From assembly GCF_030515985.1 (NCBI RefSeq), contig NZ_CP100376.1, positions 796,404 through 806,288 of the forward strand: a DNA stretch of 9,885 nucleotides, read 5' to 3'. Position 1 is the stretch's first letter. Every line of letters begins with the position of its first letter. The notes beneath the pieces were generated by a model, which was not told the DNA's origin, did no database searches, and saw only the letters and a list, made by a program, of their open reading frames with translations. Position numbers and translations under genes: made by a program. The stretch comes from Corynebacterium accolens (GTDB taxonomy: Bacteria; Actinomycetota; Actinomycetes; Mycobacteriales; Mycobacteriaceae). This document shows positions 6,779-9,885 of the stretch, in pieces.

Positions 6779-7402
6779 TTAGTCACCGACGCCGCGGGCC
6801 TGAAGGGCTTCGCCAATGGCCCGAGCGCGCCGAATGGAGCGAATGATGACGGGCGTGACAAAGGCCGAGGGGGAGAACCCAGCGCCGCGAGCCTTGCGGG
6901 CATCGAGAACCTCGTAGATCGTTTCGAACATGAGGGGGATGAGGCGGATAGTCAGGGACATCGCCAAGCTAATGTTTTCTACCGGGACGCCGAAACGATT
7001 CAGCGGCTGGAGGGATTCTTCCAGCGACTCCATGATGGCGTCGACCGTCGAAGTGAGCGTTAGCAAAAAGGCCAGAATCATGGCCGCCAAAATATTGAGG
7101 AACATCACCGCGGCGTAGTCAAAATCCTTCGCCCACCATTGGAAACCGGCAAGGGGAATGAGGATGACCAGGGGCGGCCAGAGTTGGCTCCAGGCAATTC
7201 GTAGGGGGATGCGGGCGATGACATAGGTTAGCGCTGCGGCGATCACCGCACCGCCTGCCCACGGCAGAGTATTGAAAAAGATGCTGGTAACCAGGATAAA
7301 TACCAGCAAGATGAGTATCTTCCAGCTGGGCTTCATCCGGTGGATTACCGTCGTGCCCGGAACATATACGGATAGCGGAATATTGGTTCTGCGTCGGGTC
7401 AT
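6779..7402 (-). CDS. bioN: Biotin ECF transporter transmembrane (T) component BioN
   Basis: 207-residue EcfT-type membrane subunit that couples ATP hydrolysis to movement of the biotin-binding subunit BioY. A cluster of hydrophobic helices (residues about 25-130) is followed by the cytoplasmic coupling helices carrying the two Ala-Arg-Gly signatures, ARKARG and QARG near the C terminus, which contact the ATPase. Start ATG 7402 comes 13 bases after the bioM stop; the longer open frame upstream (to 7633) lies antiphase over bioM and is not coding. Last gene of bioY-bioM-bioN; the stop is followed by a strong terminator. Confidence 0.92.
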   Translation of the reverse strand: MTRRRTNIPLSVYVPGTTVIHRMKPSWKILILLVFILVTSIFFNTLPWAGGAVIAAALTYVIARIPLRIAWSQLWPPLVILIPLAGFQWWAKDFDYAAVMFLNILAAMILAFLLTLTSTVDAIMESLEESLQPLNRFGVPVENISLAMSLTIRLIPLMFETIYEVLDARKARGAGFSPSAFVTPVIIRSIRRARAIGEALQARGVGD

Positions 7403-7415
7403 TAGAGGTGGCTTT

Positions 7416-8108
7416 CTAGAGTGGCCGCCGCGCCATGAGATCTCTGTAAAAATCGATGACCTCCTGGGGAGCGCCATCGGCGGCAACCTTGTGGTCATCG
7501 ATACAAATGACACGGTCAAAATCCGTGAGGAATTCCAGATCGTGAGTAACGACGATGAGCTGCTGGTCAAGCTGCGCGAACTCGCGCTTGATGCGGTCGC
7601 GATTGCGGAGATCAAGCAGCGTCGTTGGTTCATCGGCGATGATGAGCACTGGGTCGATGACCAGCACTGCGGCTAAGGCGAGCAATTGCTTTTGTCCACC
7701 AGAAAGAGTGTGCGGGGAGCGCTCGGCAAATTCTAAGAGCCCGAACCGTTCCAAGGCGGCGTCTACTCGGGCATTGCGCTCATCCTTCGATAGCTTGAAG
7801 CGGCGCAGGGAAAAAGCGATGTCATCGCGTACATTGGGCATGACGATCTGATTTTCGGCATCGGAAAAGACAAAACCCACCTTTTCGCGCACTTTCTTGC
7901 CCTGCTCGCTGGGATTGATGCCGTCGACGGTGACGGTACCCGCGGTGGGCTCACCCAGGCCATTAATAAGCCGGGTCAGTGTGGACTTTCCGCCGCCATT
8001 TTGACCGATGACGCCGATCCGCTGCTCGCTTAAAGTGAGGTTGATGTCATTGAGGACCACCGTCTCATCAAAAGCTACCGTGACCGAGGAAAAGTCGATG
8101 GTGGGCAC
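7416..8108 (-). CDS. bioM: Biotin ECF transporter ATPase BioM
   Basis: 230-residue ABC ATPase (EcfA type), the energising subunit of the biotin transporter. All motifs are intact: Walker A GQNGGGKST (35-43), Q-loop DAENQIV with Q87, signature LSGGQ (135-139), Walker B VLIIADEP (154-161) and switch His189 in VVTHD. Start is GTG at 8108-8106, whose first G is also the last base of the bioY TAG stop, a one-base overlap indicating translational coupling. AGGAAGG lies a suitable distance upstream within the bioY end. The substrate is assigned from the neighbouring BioY, since the ATPase alone could serve other ECF modules. Confidence 0.93.
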   Translation of the reverse strand: MPTIDFSSVTVAFDETVVLNDINLTLSEQRIGVIGQNGGGKSTLTRLINGLGEPTAGTVTVDGINPSEQGKKVREKVGFVFSDAENQIVMPNVRDDIAFSLRRFKLSKDERNARVDAALERFGLLEFAERSPHTLSGGQKQLLALAAVLVIDPVLIIADEPTTLLDLRNRDRIKREFAQLDQQLIVVTHDLEFLTDFDRVICIDDHKVAADGAPQEVIDFYRDLMARRPL

Positions 8109-8671
8109 TAGGAGGCCTTCCTACCCATCAGGTCGGGGAATGCGGAGTGAACACCAACGGCAATGATAACGGCCACGACGAGCTTTGCGGTGTCAACGAG
8201 GACGAATGGGCCTTGCGCTGCGATGGCCGGGCCGACGTCCAATCCGGAGCGAAGCATCAGGCCGATCGCGCCACAGGTGTATTGCACGAGAAGGCCAACG
8301 ATGGCTGCGATAGCGAGTACCACGGTCATCCCGCCCTTCCCGCGTGGGGCGCGGTAAGCAATGGCGCCGGCGGCGATAGGGGAGAGTACGTAACCGATGA
8401 TGTATCCCACGGTAGGGCCGGCAAGCGCGCGGAGCGTGGTGCCACCGCCTGCCAAAACGGGCAATGCCAAACCGATAAAGAGGAATAGCAAGCCAACGTA
8501 GCCCCCGCGCTTTCCGCCCAAGATGAGGCCGGACAAAATGAGCGCGGCGTTTTGCAAGACGATGGGCACGCCGGCGGTGCCTACGGGGATAGAAACGAAG
8601 GCTAAAACGATAACGAGGGCGGTAAATACCGCTACATAGGCAATGGTGGTTGCCACGGAGTTCTTTTGCAT
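8108..8671 (-). CDS. bioY: Biotin-specific S component BioY
   Basis: 187-residue substrate-capture membrane protein of the biotin ECF transporter, with six likely helices. BioY hallmarks: VPIVLQN (35-41), the GGGTTLRALAGPTVGYIIGY stretch (75-94), and a late PFVLVDTAKLVVA segment with the D160-x2-K163 pair found in the family. Start ATG 8671 is chosen over TTG 8677 two codons upstream because the family begins here and a -10 box lies six bases before it, indicating a leaderless mRNA. First gene of bioYMN, with a BioQ-type operator upstream. Together the three genes form a complete dedicated biotin importer. Confidence 0.94.
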   Translation of the reverse strand: MQKNSVATTIAYVAVFTALVIVLAFVSIPVGTAGVPIVLQNAALILSGLILGGKRGGYVGLLFLFIGLALPVLAGGGTTLRALAGPTVGYIIGYVLSPIAAGAIAYRAPRGKGGMTVVLAIAAIVGLLVQYTCGAIGLMLRSGLDVGPAIAAQGPFVLVDTAKLVVAVIIAVGVHSAFPDLMGRKAS

Positions 8672-8677
8672 GGACAA

Positions 8678-8686
8678 AGATTAGCA
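8678..8686 (-). promoter_or_regulatory. -10 region of bioYMN
   Basis: On the minus strand TAATCT (8683 down to 8678) is preceded by a TG-C extended element and ends six bases before ATG 8671, predicting a leaderless transcript. The 17-base-spaced -35 (TACAGC) is poor, consistent with reliance on the extended -10. Confidence 0.5.
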
Positions 8687-8717
8687 CCTTGGAGAAAAAC
8701 GCTGTAGACACACCAAT

Positions 8718-8732
8718 TTGAACGTCGTTCAA
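8718..8732. promoter_or_regulatory. BioQ-type biotin repressor operator
   Basis: TTGAACGTCGTTCAA is a perfect palindrome (arms of seven around one T). It contains TGAAC-N3-GTTCA, essentially the BioQ operator TGAAC-N3-GTTAC described in C. glutamicum for bioA, bioY and bioB promoters. It lies 47-61 bases upstream of the bioY ATG, so it sits upstream of the proposed -35. The bioQ gene is not in the window. Confidence 0.8.
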
Positions 8733-8764
8733 GGAAGCTAATTCTGGGGTCCTGGTAAAAGTTT

Positions 8765-8778
8765 TGGAAATATTTCCA
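8765..8778. repeat. Second perfect palindrome in the bioY/DUF3046 intergenic region
   Basis: TGGAAATATTTCCA is a perfect 14-base palindrome, 24 to 37 bases upstream of the DUF3046 start and overlapping its candidate -35 (TTGGAA, 8764-8769). It differs from the BioQ operator 33 bases away. It may be an operator for DUF3046 or the bio operon; no regulator is assigned. Confidence 0.5.
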
Positions 8779-8784
8779 TGGTGG

Positions 8785-8794
8785 TGGGTAGGAT
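8785..8794 (+). promoter_or_regulatory. -10 box of the DUF3046 gene, probably leaderless
   Basis: TAGGAT (8789-8794), preceded by TGGG, ends seven bases before ATG 8802. TTGGAA at 8764-8769 may be the -35 with a long 19-base spacer. Confidence 0.4.
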
Positions 8795-8801
8795 TGCGCG
8801 C

Positions 8802-9017
8802 ATGCGATTGACGGAGTACCACCAACTGGTTGTGGATGAATTTGGCGAATCAAAAGGGGCGTGGATTAGCCATTCGCATGTTTTATCAGAGCTTAATGGA
8901 ACGCCGGATGAGCTTATCGAACGTGGCGTCGATCCCCGCCGTGTCTGGATAGGGCTGTGCAATGACTTCGATGTTCCCCAAGAGCGCCGTCTCGGCGTAG
9001 ATTACCCATCCTTATAG
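8802..9017 (+). CDS. DUF3046 family small protein
   Basis: 71 residues beginning MRLTEYHQLVVDEFGESKG, then a conserved-looking HSHVLSELNGTPDELIERGVDPRRVW segment and a short C-terminal DVPQERRLG. This is the actinobacterial DUF3046 family, found almost invariably just before recA; no function is known to me. ATG 8802 is chosen over ATG 8778 because the family starts with MRLTEY-like sequence and the upstream ATG lies inside the palindrome and promoter. It is probably transcribed alone, since recA has its own promoters in the 181-base gap that follows. Soluble, no membrane segment or signal peptide. Confidence 0.88.
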   Translation: MRLTEYHQLVVDEFGESKGAWISHSHVLSELNGTPDELIERGVDPRRVWIGLCNDFDVPQERRLGVDYPSL

Positions 9018-9049
9018 GGTCTCAGAAAAGCCGAAAAGGTGTGTCTATT

Positions 9050-9078
9050 TTCGATATTCGAACAGATGTATGTACTCT
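9050..9078 (+). promoter_or_regulatory. LexA-type SOS box and distal recA promoter
   Basis: TCGAACAGATGTATGT (9058-9073) matches the actinobacterial TCGAACA-N2-TGTTCGA box in its first half and TGT, but has a degenerate end. It lies between a possible -35 TTCGAT (9050-9055) and -10 TACTCT (9073-9078), 17 bases apart, so bound LexA would block polymerase. TTCGA and TCGAA also form an inverted repeat over 9050-9062. Confidence 0.6.
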
Positions 9079-9086
9079 AGTTGGGG

Positions 9087-9108
9087 TGTCGGTGTGGGCG
9101 ACTACAGT
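9087..9108 (+). promoter_or_regulatory. RecA-NDp (PafBC-type) proximal recA promoter
   Basis: TGTCGGTG (9087-9094), exactly eight bases, then TACAGT (9103-9108) matches the RecA-NDp consensus TGTCRGTG-N8-TANNNT, the LexA-independent DNA-damage promoter class driven by PafBC in mycobacteria. Start would be near 9115, leaving an 84-base leader with a small hairpin GAACC/GGTTC (9127-9131 with 9138-9142). Confidence 0.75.
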
Positions 9109-9198
9109 GGGATCGCAATGAGGGCGGAACCATTTAGGGTTCTGCAGCAGTCTAATTAAGTGTTCACGCAGCGTCGTACGAGATAAGGATTTATAACA

Positions 9199-9885
9199 AT
9201 GGCAACGAAAAAGAAATCATCCTCAGCCGCAACCAAGGGAGATGACCGCAAGAAGGCGCTAGATGCCGCTATGGCCATGATCGAAAAGGATTATGGCAAG
9301 GGCGCCGTTATGCGCTTGGGTGATGATGATCGCCCGCCCATCAAGGCCATTTCTTCCGGCAACACGGCAATCGACGTGGCGCTGGGCATCGGTGGCTTCC
9401 CGCGCGGGCGAATTGTGGAAATCTATGGCCCAGAGTCTTCCGGTAAGACGACGGTGGCGTTGCATGCCATTGCCTCGGCGCAAAAAGACGGCGGCATTGC
9501 AGCGTTTATCGATGCCGAGCACGCCCTCGACCCCCAATATGCACGCCTGCTAGGCGTCGACACCGATAACCTCCTCGTGTCCCAGCCCGATACCGGTGAG
9601 CAGGCTCTGGAAATCGCGGACATGCTGGTGCGCTCCGGCGCCATCGACATTATCGTCGTGGACTCCGTGGCGGCGCTGACCCCTAAGGCGGAAATCGAAG
9701 GCGAGATGGGCGATAGCCACGTCGGCCTGCAAGCCCGCCTGATGTCCCAGGCCTTGCGCAAGATGACCGGTGCGCTATATAACTCCGGCACCACCGCAAT
9801 CTTCATCAACCAGCTGCGCGAGAAGATTGGTGTGATGTTCGGCTCCCCGGAGACCACCACCGGTGGTAAAGCGCTGAAGTTCTAC
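9199..9885 (+). CDS. recA: Recombinase RecA (3'-truncated by window edge)
   Basis: RecA forms ATP-dependent filaments on single-stranded DNA for strand exchange and triggers LexA self-cleavage. 229 codons are visible, in frame to the last base. A Lys/Ser-rich N terminus precedes the polymerisation helix; the core has Walker [10 protein letters not shown] (77-85, K83), catalytic-Glu region DAEHALDP, Walker B IIVVDS (D155), loop L1 with [18 protein letters not shown], and loop L2 with [13 protein letters not shown] close to the end. The C-terminal third lies outside. AAGGA (9185-9189) is nine bases from ATG 9199, an excellent ribosome site. No intein is seen in the visible part. Two damage-type promoters lie upstream. 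Confidence 0.98.
   Translation, partial: MATKKKSSSAATKGDDRKKALDAAMAMIEKDYGKGAVMRLGDDDRPPIKAISSGNTAIDVALGIGGFPRGRIVEIYGPESSGKTTVALHAIASAQKDGGIAAFIDAEHALDPQYARLLGVDTDNLLVSQPDTGEQALEIADMLVRSGAIDIIVVDSVAALTPKAEIEGEMGDSHVGLQARLMSQALRKMTGALYNSGTTAIFINQLREKIGVMFGSPETTTGGKALKFY

Noticed and set aside
7403..7633. Extension of bioN upstream to 7633
   Set aside because: The extra 77 codons overlap bioM in another frame and are Ser-rich without similarity; BioN normally starts at the ATG at 7402.

Overview
The window is a chromosomal core-genome segment from a high-GC actinobacterium, almost certainly a Corynebacterium or a very close relative. This rests on the gene order ftsK - terC - yciI-like - pgsA - cinA - clgR - pspA - (bioNMY on the minus strand) - DUF3046 - recA, on the Ala/Gly-rich FtsK linker, on the actinobacterial ClgR regulator, and on promoters of the corynebacterial extended -10 type with several probable leaderless starts. 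I cannot name the species. No mobile element, CRISPR array, tRNA or rRNA is visible, and gene density is high (about 90 %).

Layout. Positions 1-2522 hold the 3' part of ftsK (DNA translocase), cut by the left edge. Positions 2524-2691 hold a promoter and a yybP-ykoY (Mn2+) riboswitch whose P1 strand competes with a hairpin over the Shine-Dalgarno of terC (2692-3813), a probable Mn2+ exporter. A small YciI-family gene (3824-4114, minus) converges on terC and diverges from pgsA. The plus-strand run pgsA - cinA (4174-5277) is followed at once by clgR (5286-5663), which also has a good SigH/SigE-type promoter inside the 3' end of cinA. pspA (5797-6654) has its own extended -10 promoter and ends at a bidirectional hairpin terminator that it shares with the minus-strand biotin-uptake operon bioY-bioM-bioN (8671 down to 6779). 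The bioY/DUF3046 intergenic region carries a perfect BioQ-type operator and a second, unassigned perfect palindrome. DUF3046 (8802-9017) precedes recA (9199 to the right edge), whose 181-base upstream region contains both a LexA-type SOS box with a promoter and a textbook RecA-NDp (PafBC-type) promoter.

How the genes fit together. Two themes recur. One is stress response: clgR and pspA for proteolytic and envelope stress, recA for DNA damage, ftsK for chromosome segregation, pgsA for phospholipid synthesis. The other is metabolite or metal homeostasis under direct sensing: the Mn riboswitch with terC, and the BioQ operator with the ECF biotin transporter. I found no sign of an undescribed multi-gene system. 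The most informative content is in the regulatory DNA: the riboswitch with its explicit alternative pairing, the SigH-type clgR promoter, the BioQ operator plus unexplained palindrome, and the dual recA promoters.
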